Assembly (NCBI GenBank): GCA_033032175.1
Contig: CM065319.1
Location: 16,031,018 to 16,095,017, forward strand
From: Saturnia japonica
Lineage: Eukaryota; Arthropoda; Insecta; Lepidoptera; Saturniidae
Length of the DNA: 64,000 bases
Reading direction: 5' to 3'
Shown here: positions 1 through 10,480 of the stretch, one piece after another
Position numbering within the stretch: the stretch's first letter is position 1
Layout of the letters: every line of letters starts with the position of its first letter
Position numbers and translations under genes: made by a program
Notes under the pieces: model-generated
What the model was told of the DNA's origin: nothing
Database searches by the model: none
Seen by the model: the letters and a program-made list of their open reading frames with translations, nothing else

Positions 1-90
1 GTAAGAATACTTTATCTACATATCTCCGTACTTAATAATTCTAAATCCCCCTAAATATTTATAAACACAATTACAATCTCTCGCGGATAC
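1..90 (+). mobile_element. LINE 3' fragment
   Basis: These bases closely match the stretch around 6,359-6,450, inside the reverse-transcriptase LINE at 5.77-6.48 kb (shared words include CTCCGTACTTAATAAT and AAATCCCC). This is therefore a short relic of the 3' part of the same non-LTR retrotransposon family. The reading frame is broken by a stop in the part that encodes LNNPKSPKYLK in the longer copy. It is cut at the window edge, so more may lie upstream. Confidence 0.75.
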
Positions 91-334
91 GCTCAATAAA
101 CAAATAAAATCTACTGATTCTTTAATTCTCACACTAATTTCCACGACAGCCGCGACGGATCTTTCACCGTATGAGTAGGTTTAACTTGGAGCAATTGAAT
201 ATTGACTAGATTTTTCTCTTTTTATATCTTTTATATATAATAATTTTTATATATATTATATCTTTCTCTTGTACCCCGGAAGACTGGTAGAGAATACTTT
301 TTATTATTAAGTCCTCCATTTGTACTTTTTTGCA
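91..334. other. AT-rich DNA, no feature seen
   Basis: Bases between the LINE scrap and the next repeat. I see no ORF, splice-bounded exon or repeat signature here, apart from simple AT-rich runs. Confidence 0.5.
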
Positions 335-875
335 CAATCTATACAATTAATAAAATTGAAGTGTCTGTTTGTAATGTCAAAATAACAGTTTTTTACTAAA
401 TGCATATGAACGTATATATGATACCTATAACAAAAAGCCCATTTAAATTTTTTTTGTCTGTCTGTTTGTTCCGAGTAATCTCCGAAACGGTTGGACCGAT
501 TTTGACGAGACTTTCACTGATAGAGATAGCTATATATATATAGATAGATAGATAGATAGGAGTAACTTAGACTACTTTTATTTTAGAATAAGAATTAGGG
601 TTCCGCAAAAATAAAATAAAAACCTGGTCATGGTGAATCAATTCGGATGCTTCAATGGCTTATGCTGAGTAAACCATAAAATATATAGCAAATGAATGTA
701 TTACATCATTGTAGGTATTAAAAATACCTACAAAAAGTTTGGGAAAATATACATCTGTCTTCTAAGGAACACTCACAATAAGCATTTTATCTTTAAAATA
801 ACCGTAAGCGGGGGAGCAAGTTTCGTGCGGGCATTCTGTAGTCCACGTGAGCGAAGCCACGGGCATAGCTAGTAA
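335..875 (+). repeat. Interspersed repeat family A, copy 1
   Basis: This is one of at least seven copies in the window. Shared signatures in order are ATTGAAGTGTCTGTTTGTAA, then a CGAAACGGTTGGACCGATTT stretch, then TTAGGGTTCCGCA, GCTGAGTAAACCATAA, and finally an end like GCGAAGCCACGGGCATAGCT. Other copies are at 1,587-1,945 (-), 8,060-8,405 (-), 10,020-10,480 (+), 15,885-16,745 (mixed) and 51,395-51,790 (-). It carries no ORF. It may be the non-coding 3' part of a retroelement; that is inference. Confidence 0.8.
530..560. repeat. (TA)n/(GATA)n microsatellite
   Basis: A run of alternating TA passes into about five GATA units, inside repeat family A copy 1. Confidence 0.9.
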
Positions 876-884
876 AGAATATAA

Positions 885-1150
885 TAATAACATACCATCA
901 CGCCTGTATCTCGGAAGGGTTAGGCAGAGCTGTACTAATGTACACCCACAGTTTGCCGTGTATGTTTTAGGTCCCATGTAAATAGGGGGCGAGCCTATTG
1001 CCATTAATTGGGCACAAAGCCAAACTACGAGCTGCTACTGAGAATTTTCATGGAAAAACCCAATAGCACTTTGCTCGACCTGGGAATAGAACCCCAGGAC
1101 CTTGATCATAGCAGTCGAGCTTTTACGACTACTAGGCTAGTTAATAAACC
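885..1150 (-). mobile_element. tRNA-derived SINE (family 1), reverse copy
   Basis: Read on the - strand, this matches the full SINE at 24,575-24,845: a tRNA-like head near 1,070-1,145 with a degenerate B box (CCTGGGGTTCTATTCCC), then the body with AATGGCAATAGGCTCG, CATGGGACCTAAAA, GGGTGTACATTAGTACA and CTAACCCTTCCGAG. The reading frames on both strands here are fortuitous and contain no protein domain. Confidence 0.85.
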
Positions 1151-1259
1151 CGATCAAGTTTCTAACCAGCTCATCTCAATGACTGAGATGTTTTCCGAAC
1201 GGCTGTTTCACTGTTTTAACGCCTTCTTGTTACATAACTAAATTAAATATAAATATTTT

Positions 1260-1586
1260 TGATTTTGATAGTTATTGTCACGATAGCTGCAATTTGTTCT
1301 GTTCTCTGGCCTCTAAGGGTTCCGGTATAACAATGAATATGAATTTGCTTCGCTTTATTTGGCCGTACACTTTGTAGACCTTGGACAATCACACCTAACT
1401 ACGCAGTCATAGTAATAAAATAATTATAGTATAAAATTACGTAACACCACACACGTAATATTACGTGGTAACTAAATACAATGTGTAGTAAGAAGTTTCA
1501 AAATTACTTTTGGGCTTCGAAAATTTAATTTAGAATTTTTTAGAATTTTTTTTTTTTATTTATCCAAGGTAATTAAATTTATAATG
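1260..1586. other. No gene seen
   Basis: AT-rich sequence between two repeats. There is a poly-T run near 1,545 and no exon-like or recognised repeat signal. Confidence 0.4.
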
Positions 1587-1945
1587 TATTAGCTGTGTCC
1601 GTGGCTCCGCTCGCGTGGACTGCAGAGTGCCGTTGGTATTGTGGTGACCCCGCTTCCACCACGGTAATCACCCGGGTTTTTTAAAGATAAAAATGCTTAT
1701 TGTTATTTTTTGTGCGGAACCCTAATTATTTTTCTAAAATAAAAGTAGCCTAAGTTACTCTTTATAACATCAGTCCCGTCAAAATCCGTCTAATCGTTTC
1801 GGATATTACCCAGAACAAACAAACCGACAGACAGACAAAAATTTTAAAAATTAGATTTTTCTTACAGGTTCCGTCTACACTTTCATAAAAAGTTGTTGTT
1901 TTGACATTTTTATTTAAGCCTTTATTACTGATTCTATATACATAC
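1587..1945 (-). repeat. Interspersed repeat family A, copy 2
   Basis: A reverse-oriented copy. It starts with GCTGTGTCCGTGGCTCCGCT and continues through the GCGGAACCCTAATT and TCGTTTCGGATATTACCC stretches. It lies directly beside the RTE-like coding fragment at 1,965-2,378 on the same strand, which would fit family A being a LINE 3' UTR, but adjacency alone does not prove it. Confidence 0.75.
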
Positions 1946-1964
1946 AAACTATATTTTTCTTAAT

Positions 1965-2378
1965 TTACACATCAGGTATCTCTTCTTTAGCGGTCAGCGC
2001 GTCCCTTGACACGTAGGTTTCTTCCAGTTGCTTCCACATTACTCTATCTTGAGCCTTTCTTGGCCATATTGTTCCTCCAATTTTTGTTATGTCATCTATC
2101 CATCTTTTTACTTGTCTACCTCTTTTCCTTTTACCATCCCGTGAATACCATTCTGATATAATTTTTGGCCATTTTATCTTGCTGTCTCTTGTCATGTGTC
2201 CCGTCCATCGCCATTTCAGTTCCCTGATTTTCTTTTTTCTTCTTGCACTTTTGTTATGAACCTTATTTCCTGTTCTCTTTTTCGGTCTTTTATTGTGACG
2301 CCTATCATGATGCTCCTTTCCATTCCCCTTTGACATGTGATTCAAAATATACCTTGAATCAACATTATTACTTATCAC
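1965..2378 (-). mobile_element. RTE-like LINE, C-terminal coding fragment
   Basis: The - strand frame encodes about 137 residues with the features typical of the extreme C-terminus of insect RTE/endonuclease-reverse-transcriptase LINEs: RWTGHMTRD, a basic GKRKRGRQVKRWIDD block, and KAQDRVMWKQLEETYV near the end. These residues follow the RT domain in such elements; no endonuclease or RT catalytic motif is present, so the element is 5'-truncated. The first residues after the methionine look unrelated, so the fragment probably begins about 60 residues in. It would have no function alone. Confidence 0.8.
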
Positions 2379-2551
2379 CAGACAAACTTGAACTTTCTAA
2401 ATTATGTACTATAAAGGTTCATTGGACATTCTCTTTTGTCTCCTGAATTATATATATTTGTGTATTATGAGAGGAAAACACAAATGTTTCGGTAACTAAC
2501 ATTTCGAATGAACGGAAAACCCAATATCCAACAACTGTGAATATCATAATA

Positions 2552-3100
2552 ATAGGTCGGGGAAAAAGTGTCTTCGCATTTTTATATGAAAACTCAAGAC
2601 ATTTTTTTTTCAAAGTTTATTTACATTTACTTACAGTATATATGTGCCGTTTTGTTCGATGTCTTTCTACCATTTTGTAAGTAGAGACATGATCCCGTTC
2701 CTGTAGAAACTTTGGAACTTCTGATCAAAAAAACGCGACAAATAGTTTTGGCAGTCCTCTCTTGATGTTAACCTTACAGAACCTAAAGAATTCTGAAGAG
2801 ACCGATACAGGTGAAAATCTGAAGGTTACAAGGTCAGGGCTATGTGGTGGATGCAATAACACCTCCCAGCCAAACTCTCTTAATTTTTGCTGAGTGGCTA
2901 AAAAAGTGTGTAGTCTAGCGTTATCATGATGAAAGACCACAACCTTCCTGTTGATCTAATCCGGCCACTTTCTCTTAACTACTTCCTTTAATCTCATGAG
3001 TTGTTGTTAGTAGAGATCTGAATCGATGGTTTTACTGGGCGGTAAAAGCTCATAATGAACAATATCCTACCAGTCCCACCGTACATACAGCATCACCTTA
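2552..3100 (-). mobile_element. Mariner transposon relic
   Basis: The - strand encodes the second half of a mariner transposase: a WDW-like block, ELLPPSKTIDSDLY, then VVFHHDNARLHT containing the second catalytic Asp, and LLHPPHSPDL just before where the third Asp is expected. At least three stops interrupt it and the C-terminal part is scrambled. The likely terminal inverted repeat lies near 2,552 (TAGGTCGGGGAAAAAGTGTC). The 5' half is missing: family A sequence starts at about 3,105. A dead, truncated copy. Confidence 0.85.
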
Positions 3101-3104
3101 AAAA

Positions 3105-3250
3105 TGCTTATTGTGAGTGATCATAAATATGCTATGGTAGACTTTTTGTAGTTTTTTTACTATAATTCTGAAAATACGTAGTACCTACATTAATTTGAAA
3201 TATCTCTGGTTTACACCGCGTATGTCATTTAAGCGCCCGAAAGCGTGCCT
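3105..3250 (-). repeat. Repeat family A, internal fragment
   Basis: Short piece of family A in reverse: AAAAATGCTTATTGTGAGTG, then ACTTTTTGTAG and a degraded TTTACACCGCGTATGTCATT. It abuts the mariner relic. Confidence 0.55.
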
Positions 3251-4020
3251 CATTTAATACTTTATCTCACAAAATATATCCTATAAACTGACCAGGTAAC
3301 ATAGCAATGAATTAAAATAAAAAAATATATGTAAATTGAATAAGGGGTTTTTGCGTGATAAGAACATAAACGGACGGACAAATAGTAGAGACGTAGAGTT
3401 TTATAATATGTACAGAAGATATAGATATCGGATTTTTTCCAATCCCAAGTGGAACATTCTACATTAATAATATGCAAAACTTAATAATTAACCACTCTAT
3501 CCATATTATTATAACTAGTTGTGCGCCGAGATTTCACCCACGCTCAGATTTTTTGGTCTTCGTTTGGCGATCAAACCACCCGCTCTCGACATCCGGTAAC
3601 CACCGCCGCGACCGCCCGCGCAATTACTTCGTTCTCGCTTGGCGCCTTTTCTGACGTATGTCAGTCTTCCGCGTCTAAAGGTTGTAGCATGATATTACGT
3701 AGCCATCCTTAACAATTAATCTAAAGAATTTAAGAATATTTTTTCAAGTCTGATTGGTAATAATACAAACAAATTATCGCTTAAACTCTACAAATATTAT
3801 TTGGCACTGTGGTCGAGTTATTGACTAATGGAAAGAGCAGTACAACGTGGAACAACCAGCTGGTTTAGTATAAAATGGCATTTAAACAAAAAGTAAATAT
3901 AGGAAATATTTTCCTCGTTTATTTACGTCGTTTGTATGAGAAAAATTGAATGGTAACGATTATGGTGAGCTTGATGGGAATGTATTTTATATTAACGAGA
4001 ACAAAATGAGCATTTAGAAT
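3251..4020. other. Unassigned intergenic DNA
   Basis: AT-rich, with a more GC-rich patch at about 3,520-3,690. Overlapping short frames there have no recognisable domain and no splice context. Probably an unidentified repeat. Confidence 0.35.
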
Positions 4021-4079
4021 ACTTATTCCACCCTATTATTCAGAAGTTTTAGGTAAATTTAAGAGGAAAGAAATGTCGT

Positions 4080-4514
4080 GACATTTGGAAAGAATATTTT
4101 GAACTATTTTCAAAAGAGAAAGGAATTTTGTACGGAACAATGCAATGTCAGCCTCCTCCTGTACCTTGGTTCTTAGAAGCCAACATGGATAGAACTTCTG
4201 TTGTTACGGCTTTTAGGTTAAAGTCTGGACACATTCCATCAAGAAAATTTGGATATCTAATGAAAATAGTTGACTCACTAATTTGCAACCCTTGTGGAAA
4301 GATGGATGATATCCACCATTTCTTGATGGAGTGTTCCAGTAATTATAATTATAGGATAGCATTAATCAATAAACATAAAATTAATATATGTAATGTGCGT
4401 ATGTATATCACAGTATTCTTGCAGAACCGACATCGGATACCTCCAGAATGCTGTGTGGTTCTACTAAGTTCTCTCTGTTGGCGACAGAACAGTAATTTTC
4501 GTGTTTCTTGTTAG
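4080..4514 (+). mobile_element. LINE C-terminal fragment (I/R1/Jockey-like)
   Basis: The + frame contains PVPWFLEANMDRTSVVTAFRL, SGHIPSRKFGYLMK and a C-x2-C-x(6)-H-x4-C zinc-finger-like block (CNPCGKMDDIHHFLMEC). This arrangement is typical of the tail after the RNase H domain of I-, R1- and related LINEs (RLxxGH, then a CC-H-C knuckle). The frame ends at a stop near 4,514. No RT catalytic motif is present, so it is a 5'-truncated copy. The clade is uncertain. Confidence 0.65.
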
Positions 4515-4920
4515 GTTATTATGTGATATTATTGTGTTTACGTGTTATGTACTATGTGTTACGATAAAATAGATTAATACAGACAATATTATAGAGAAAT
4601 GTTAGCGATTACGCTACATTATAAGTTGCATGTTATATATTAAGATGTATATAAACGATTATGTATTGTGTATTACATATGTGAGAATAGAACTAATATA
4701 GAATAGATTAATGCATAGAGTAAGCCACTAAAGTAAAGATATCAAATATTATAGAAACTTTACGAACGGAAAATAGTGATGCCGCCCGTAAATTACATTG
4801 TTTTTGGCTTATGTACGGAATATATACTTGATGTATATTATATGTGAATATGTAATAGATAGGTAATACGATATGGAACATTTTGATATATGACATGTGT
4901 ACATAAGATATATAATGACA
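4515..4920. other. AT-rich DNA, no feature seen
   Basis: Repetitive ATGTATAT-type composition and no coding signal. It may be the 3' untranslated part of the preceding LINE. Confidence 0.35.
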
Positions 4921-4939
4921 GAAATATAGAGAGATTAAC

Positions 4940-5310
4940 AGGGCAACCAAAGCGAAAACTGAAATTAAAACACGAAATAAAGCGGGGCTCTCTTTGCGGT
5001 CATTCTCCGAACTACATAAGCTCCGTATTGGGCACGGCGCGAATCATCGAAGTACAAGTAACAACAAGAAGTAAGCTTTGGTCGTCCTGCGAACAATTAA
5101 CAAGATTACGACTTTCATTGAAGACCCGGCACCTCAAGCGGTCGTGCATTATTGCACCCCCCGGACCCCCTCACTACTAACATCGCGGCCCACTGGCATC
5201 CGTACGGCGTCTACGAGACGGGCATCCGGCGCAACAAAACGCCCGTCTAACCGGGGAAACGCCCACCCCCCCCCCCCCCCTCACGCAGAGGGGAAGTGAC
5301 GCGTACCCAA
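4940..5310 (+). repeat. GC-rich unclassified repeat
   Basis: A block much richer in G and C than its surroundings, with several short overlapping frames that share no recognised domain. A 15-base C run lies at 5,266-5,280. The composition resembles LINE 5' regions, but no motif supports a firm class. Confidence 0.35.
5266..5280. repeat. Poly-C run
   Basis: Fifteen consecutive C bases. The length may be unreliable in sequencing or assembly. Confidence 0.9.
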
Positions 5311-5447
5311 CACTCTCGTTAGTCAATTAAGTCTTCATAATCAGAAATTTGGGTAGCTTATTGATATGTTTTGTTTTTTATTTTATCGTTCTTATTTGTA
5401 TTAATAGTATGTATAAGGTATTACATGGAACCTAAAAAAGAATTGAA

Positions 5448-5545
5448 TTGTGGGTGTACACTAGTACACCTCTGCCTAACCCTTCGGGGATTACAGGCTT
5501 GATGTTATATTATAAGTTATGATAGGACTGACATATCCTTAGTGA
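5448..5545 (+). mobile_element. SINE family 1, 3' fragment
   Basis: Matches the body/tail of the SINE at 24,575-24,845: GTGGGTGTACACTAGTACAC, CTGCCTAACCCTTCGGGG and TTACAGGC. The tRNA-like head is absent. Confidence 0.75.
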
Positions 5546-5774
5546 CAAAAGTCCGTAAATAAAATTGAGATTATTAAAAAAAATGAGCATTGTACAACCT
5601 CACAATGCAACCGTTAGCGTATATGTTAGTTAGTAAGTGTACGCCACGCGCCACGGGGCTTTTCTGCCTACAACGCGTATTCAACTTGATTATAATGGAA
5701 ACGCTCGTCGTCTCGCTCCGTATGTTCCTGCGGCGCTCATTTATTAAAACCAAAGAGAATATTTGTATACAGAT

Positions 5775-6478
5775 GTATTAAGACTCTATGCTGATGACCT
5801 GCAATTGTATCTGCATTGCGAAATAAAGAATCTTTCTTCTATAATCAATAATTTAAACAAGGACCTCTCAAGTTTACTTTCCTGGTCTGAATCTTACGGG
5901 ATTTATGTTAATCCAACTAAGTGTCAATCCATTATAATTGGTAGCTCAAAACATCTTGCTAAAATAGACTTTAATTCATTGACTCCTCTTCAATACAATA
6001 AATGTACCATTCCTTACTCAACTACGGTGAAAAATCTTGGTATCATCTTCGATACTAAATTATGCTGGGCAGACCAGGTCAAGGAAGTTAGTAGAAAATT
6101 TTATGCTTCTCTTCATTCTCTCATGCGTTTGAAAAACTTTCTTCCTGTTAATACTAAGATTTCCCTAGTGAATACTCTTCTTCTACCACTTCTGGATTAT
6201 GCAGACGTTGCTTACTTGGACCTCTCAGAAGATCTCTTAAATAAATTTGATCGTCTACTCAATAACTGTATCCGTTTCATCTTCCGTCTTCGGAAGTTTG
6301 ATCATGTTTCTGAATACCGAGCCAGGTTGAAATGGCTACCTATTCGGCAACGTAGGAATATAAGAATACTTTGTCTTCTTTTCTCCGTACTTAATAATCC
6401 CAAATCCCCTAAATATTTAAAAACACTATTTCGACTCGCTGGCTATCATCCTCTAATTAAAAATTCGTCGCCAAGCAT
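5775..6478 (+). mobile_element. Non-LTR retrotransposon reverse transcriptase fragment
   Basis: A single open frame of about 235 LINE-derived residues. It starts with LYADDLQLYL, the YADD polymerase core of the RT palm, and continues through LSWSESYGIYVNPTKCQSI, VKNLGIIFDTKLCW (the region after the palm), LLLPLLDYADVAYLD and LKWLPIRQRRNIRILCLL, all typical of CR1/Jockey-type LINEs. The N-terminal endonuclease and the first RT blocks are missing. The match breaks at about 6,478, where SINE family 2 sequence takes over in frame, so the last 16 residues of the frame are not LINE. The frame lacks internal stops, suggesting a fairly recent insertion. Confidence 0.9.
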
Positions 6479-6600
6479 CTTTTTGTATGTTCCAGCAGCT
6501 GTACATGAGAGCCAGTCCTCCCACTAGGCTCAGCGTGTCCACCATCTTGGGCCACATCGTCACTTAACAACAGGCGAAAATGTGGCCAAACGCTAATCTT
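6479..6600 (+). mobile_element. SINE family 2, 3' part
   Basis: Tail of SINE family 2: GTTCCAGCAGCTGTACATGA, GAGCCAGTCCTCCCACTAGG, CATCTTGGGCCACATCGTCA and CAGGCGAAAATGTGGCCAAA. The tRNA-like head is missing; the copy starts directly at the LINE junction. Confidence 0.8.
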
Positions 6601-6671
6601 ATCGATGATAACGTTTGTATGGCTTCGTGTCATTCGACGAATCTATTTATCTGTACATACATACATAAATA

Positions 6672-7982
6672 CAAGGTGTCCAGAAAGGGTATCGGGTATT
6701 TGTTTTCGCGCCATATTCGAAACGGGGCGTCTAAAGGGTGCGGGGAGGGGTTCGTGGCGTCCGCCATTTTGTGGAGTTTTAGTCACGATGGAACAGTACT
6801 CGGCGACGCATCGCGCATTTTGCGTACGAGCGTATTATCGTAATGGTGATTCAATAGTGACTGCTCAACGTCTCTATCGTGCGGAATATCGTACACGCCA
6901 CGCGCCAAGTGACGATAGCATTAGGAAATGGATCAGGATGTTCGAGAATACAGGTGCGATAGTTAAAATTCAAAACTCTGGTCGTCCTCGTTCAGTTCGC
7001 GATGAAGAAACAATTGAAGAAGTTGAGGCGTCGGTTCGTCAAAATCCGTCTTTATCCATCCGAAAGCGAAGCCAAGCGTTGAACATCAAAAAATCGTCTT
7101 TACATTCGATTTTAAAAAAAGACTTACATCTAAAAGCCTATAAAATTCAATTGGTTCAAGAATAGAAGGATACGGACTATGCTAATCGACTGAATTTTGC
7201 GAACGAAATGCTGCAGCGATTTAACAACTTTAACAACATACTGTTCAGTGACTAAGCAAATTTTCACCTGAATGGTCATGTTAATAAGCAGAATTGTCGG
7301 TACTGGGCAGTGGAGAATCCGAGACGAAAGCATGAACGACCCCTGCATAGCCCAAAGGTCGTTGTTTGGGCCGCTATGTCTGCTAAAGGCATAATTGGTC
7401 CTTATTTTCATGAAGATCAACGAGGCCGAGCAATTAATGTGAATAGTGACCGTTATTGCGATATGTTGCGAAATTTTTTGGTTCCAGAGTTGCAGGAGTT
7501 TGCAGGTTTCAACTCAAGAACGTGGTTCCAGCAAGATGGGGCCACTTGCCTGCCATCGTTACCTCAAATGACTCAATGGAAGTTGTTAACGAATTATTCC
7601 CTAATAAAGTCATTTCGCGAAGGGGTAACATCAACTGGCCTCCCAGAAGCCCCGACCTTAGCCCGCTTGACTATTTAGCATGGGGATACCTTAAAAGTAA
7701 AGTTTATCAAAACAATCCGACGAATCTAACCCAGTTAAAGCAAAACATCAGGTCAGAAATGGCAGCAATATCGATAGCTATGTGTCAACGTGTTATCGCC
7801 AATCTTCGTTTCCGTTTAGAAGAGTGCCAGCAACGTAACGGTCATCATTTGGATAACATCATCTTTTCCAAATAATTCTCCAATTCATATGCTAATATTA
7901 AACAATAAACTTTTTTATTGCATACAAATAATTTTTGTTTCATTGAACTTACAAATACCCGATACCCTTTCTGGACACCTTG
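6672..7982 (+). mobile_element. Mariner/Tc1-type DNA transposon, complete ends
   Basis: The element is bounded by perfect 31-bp terminal inverted repeats at 6,672-6,702 and 7,952-7,982, each starting CAAGGTGTCCAGAAAGGG when read inward. A TA dinucleotide directly abuts each end (6,670-6,671 and 7,983-7,984), the target duplication of this superfamily. One transposase gene lies inside on the + strand. Length is about 1.3 kb, normal for mariner-like elements. Both ends are present, so it could in principle be mobilised in trans, although its own gene is broken. Confidence 0.95.
6788..7875 (+). pseudogene. Mariner-like transposase, inactivated
   Basis: Cut-and-paste DDE/D transposase of the transposon bounded at 6,672 and 7,982. 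The start is placed at the ATG in CACGATGGAACAGTACTCGG because family members begin with M-x-Y-S-x-x-x-R-AF-C/I (DUF4817-like helix-turn-helix). Following in order are the HTH region with RKWIRMFENTG, GRPRSVRDEETI, the first catalytic Asp in FSD (codon 7,250-7,252), the second in WFQQDGAT near 7,540, and the third in SPDLSPLDY. Three defects are visible: TAG at 7,163-7,165, TAA at 7,253-7,255 directly after the first catalytic Asp (where relatives have Glu), and a frameshift near 7,545-7,555. The rest is well conserved, so decay is recent. The spacing of the last two Asp residues is about 43-44. Confidence 0.9.
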
Positions 7983-8059
7983 TAGTATAAAGTAACTAAT
8001 CACTTCTGTCTCTATATACGCTTAGATCTTTTAAACTAGGCAACGGATTTTAATTCGGT

Positions 8060-8405
8060 TTTCATTACCATTTAGTCTTATGGTTTACTCTGCATACGCC
8101 ATTTAAGCAGTCGATATTATTCACCATGACCAGTTTTTTTTTTATTTGTGCAGAACCCTAATTCTTTTCTAAAATAAAAGTAGCTTAAGTTCTCCCTATA
8201 TCATCAACTATCTATCAGTGATAGTCCCGTCAAAATCGGTCTAACCGTTTCGGAGATTACCCGAAACAAACACACAAACAGACAGACAAACATTAAAAAA
8301 ATAGGCTTTTTGTTATAGGTATCGTATATACATTCATATGCGTTTAGTAAAAAACTGTTATTTTGACATTACAAACAGACACTTCAATTGTATGAATTGT
8401 ATAGA
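8060..8405 (-). repeat. Repeat family A, copy 3
   Basis: Reverse copy with GGTTTACTCTGCATACGCCA, GCAGAACCCTAATTC, CCGTTTCGGAGATTACCC and CAGACACTTCAATTGTATGA. Confidence 0.8.
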
Positions 8406-9204
8406 TTTATTACTTTTTTTTTTAATATTTAGGTTCGATTCCCTACTTGTGTACAAGTTTTTATGAAAATGGATTAATGTAGTTTTTCTTGTTTTTAAAA
8501 TCGATGGCATGTCATGTGCTCTATATCTTATAGTTTCATAGTTCCCCCCAATCAAATGTTACACACTGTATAGTGAGTCCGTTATCGAAAGCCAATAACA
8601 GAAAACAAAAACTTTATATAATTTATGTCTAGTATTTTAAAAGGTATAAGGCTATAACAGTTACCAAAATGCTTATTATAAATTTTTATTGAAATATTCG
8701 AATTACGCTTGCATGGGCCTTTTTAGAATTTAAGCATAAAATGCTTGAGCAAGCGAAATGTAGAATCGCTCGTCAGCAAATTTTACCCCTGGACAATTTT
8801 AGATAATTATAACTTGACATTGAACAAATTGAATCCATCCATTCCATCTTTTCGACTATGGGCTGATTTTTCAATCATAAGATTACTTTAGAGGAATAAT
8901 TTTAAAATTTTGTCAGGTTTTTCCCACACATTATCTGCCAAAACGTCAAAACTCTTCCTGAAATAAAATTATCTGACGATCGAAAAGCGGTCCTTAGACA
9001 AATAAATGTTTTGTTCAGGTAATTGTGTTAGGTTAAATAAACTTCCTAAGCTCAAAAGTTCAAAATTCATGTTAAGCGAGTTGTATTGTCAAAAGGGTAT
9101 TTATGGTAGGATGGGTCATTACGTGAATGACGGTGTTCTCTGTAAGTTATTTCTCAGAATATCTAATGTAAATGATGGGTAATAATTGAAAAAACGTATA
9201 AAAA
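8406..9204. other. No gene seen
   Basis: AT-rich sequence without a coding frame of note. The short - strand frame at 8,358-8,555 shows no domain. I see no clear repeat. Confidence 0.4.
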
Positions 9205-9330
9205 AAACTTTTCATGACAAACCCGATACATTTTCTTGCCGGTTACAAGTCCGGTGAAGCTGTAAAAGCCGTCAGAGGCTCCAAGGCCCCTAAGGCAAAC
9301 AGTATAGTCAGTTCTCAAAAAAAATAATCA
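9205..9330 (+). repeat. Interspersed repeat also present at 47.2 kb
   Basis: The sequence with GAAGCTGTAAAAGCCGTCAG, AGGCCCCTAAGGC and TATAGTCAGTTCTC recurs in reverse at about 47,205-47,290 (AGAACTGACTATACTGTTAG and TTAGAGGCCCTGAAGCCGC). Confidence 0.65.
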
Positions 9331-9469
9331 AGTCGTTTCTTTTTTTTGTCCTAGGCGTAGCAGCGAGCCAGCTGATCAGCCACTATATAAGTTTTTAATT
9401 AGGTCTCATCAAATTTTTTTCTCAAGATGAAAATAATAAAAATCGGTATATTCCTTTAATACTGTTTTT

Positions 9470-9640
9470 CCAGGGTGGGCAATGAGTTTTGTAGCCCCAA
9501 AGCTACGCCCATATTGGCGACAGATTTATAACTTGAGGTGAGGTGGAAGCTAACCAGACTGGCATTAGAATCAACATGCTCTAGACAACCTATCACTGAG
9601 CTATCATCGCTTCTATGATTCTAAAAGAGGATTACCAGTA
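9470..9640 (-). mobile_element. SINE family 2, partial reverse copy
   Basis: Degenerate: the parts ACAGATTTATAACTTGAGGT, GCTAACCAGACTGGCATTAG and CACTGAGCTATCATCGCTTC match reverse copies at 15.4-15.7 kb and 21.0-21.3 kb, including the reverse of the tRNA-like head. Confidence 0.6.
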
Positions 9641-10019
9641 CAGAGGAAAATACTCCATTTTTGTTTTACTCCCTCGATAATTGGTCCATATTAAATAAAA
9701 TTATCATGATATCTTTATTAATTTATAAGTTATTCAAGTTTTAAGAAACTACGATTTGAATAAGAATTGCGCGTTCTTCTGTCATCCACGCGGGCGAAGC
9801 CGCGCGTATAGCTAGTAATAAATATTCTTAGTTGTAGGACTAATTTCATTTAGTAAAATTAGGTCAAACCGATAATAACTGGCTATATAGACACCGACGA
9901 CGCGCGACGCCGCGACGTGATGGTCCAAACTTCTAGAGCGAGTAACTATGATTGATTTATTTTCACTATGACATCAAGAACGTTACTACTAACTTTGTAA
10001 CAAGAAATCAGAATAAATC

Positions 10020-10480
10020 TATATCTATACAATTAATAAAATTGAAGTGTCTGTTTGTAATGTCAAAATAACAGCTTTTTACTAAATGCATATGAAAGTA
10101 TATACGATACCTATAACAAAACACCAATTTTTAAAATTGTTGTCTGTCTGTCTGTTTGTTCCAGGTAATCTCCGAAACAGTTGTACCGATTTTGAAGGGA
10201 CTTTCACTGGTAGATAACTGAATTAAATTTAATTAATGTAATTAATTATAGGGAGTAACTAAAGAAACTTTTATTTTACAAAAAGAATTAGGGTTCCGTA
10301 CAATTAATTTAAAAAAACGGGTCATGGCGAATGAATTCGAGCGATTAAATGGCTTACGCTGAGTAAACCATAAAAGATATAGCCATTTAATGTACTAAGC
10401 AATTGTAGACATTAAAAAGATCTACAAAAAAGTATGGGTATGCGTCTAAGGAACACCCACAATAAGCATTCATAATATTT
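10020..10480 (+). repeat. Repeat family A, copy 4
   Basis: Forward copy: ATTGAAGTGTCTGTTTGTAA, TAATCTCCGAAACAGTTGTA, AGAATTAGGGTTCCG, CTTACGCTGAGTAAACCATA and AACACCCACAATAAGCAT. It lacks the GCGGGCACAGCTAG end. Confidence 0.8.
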
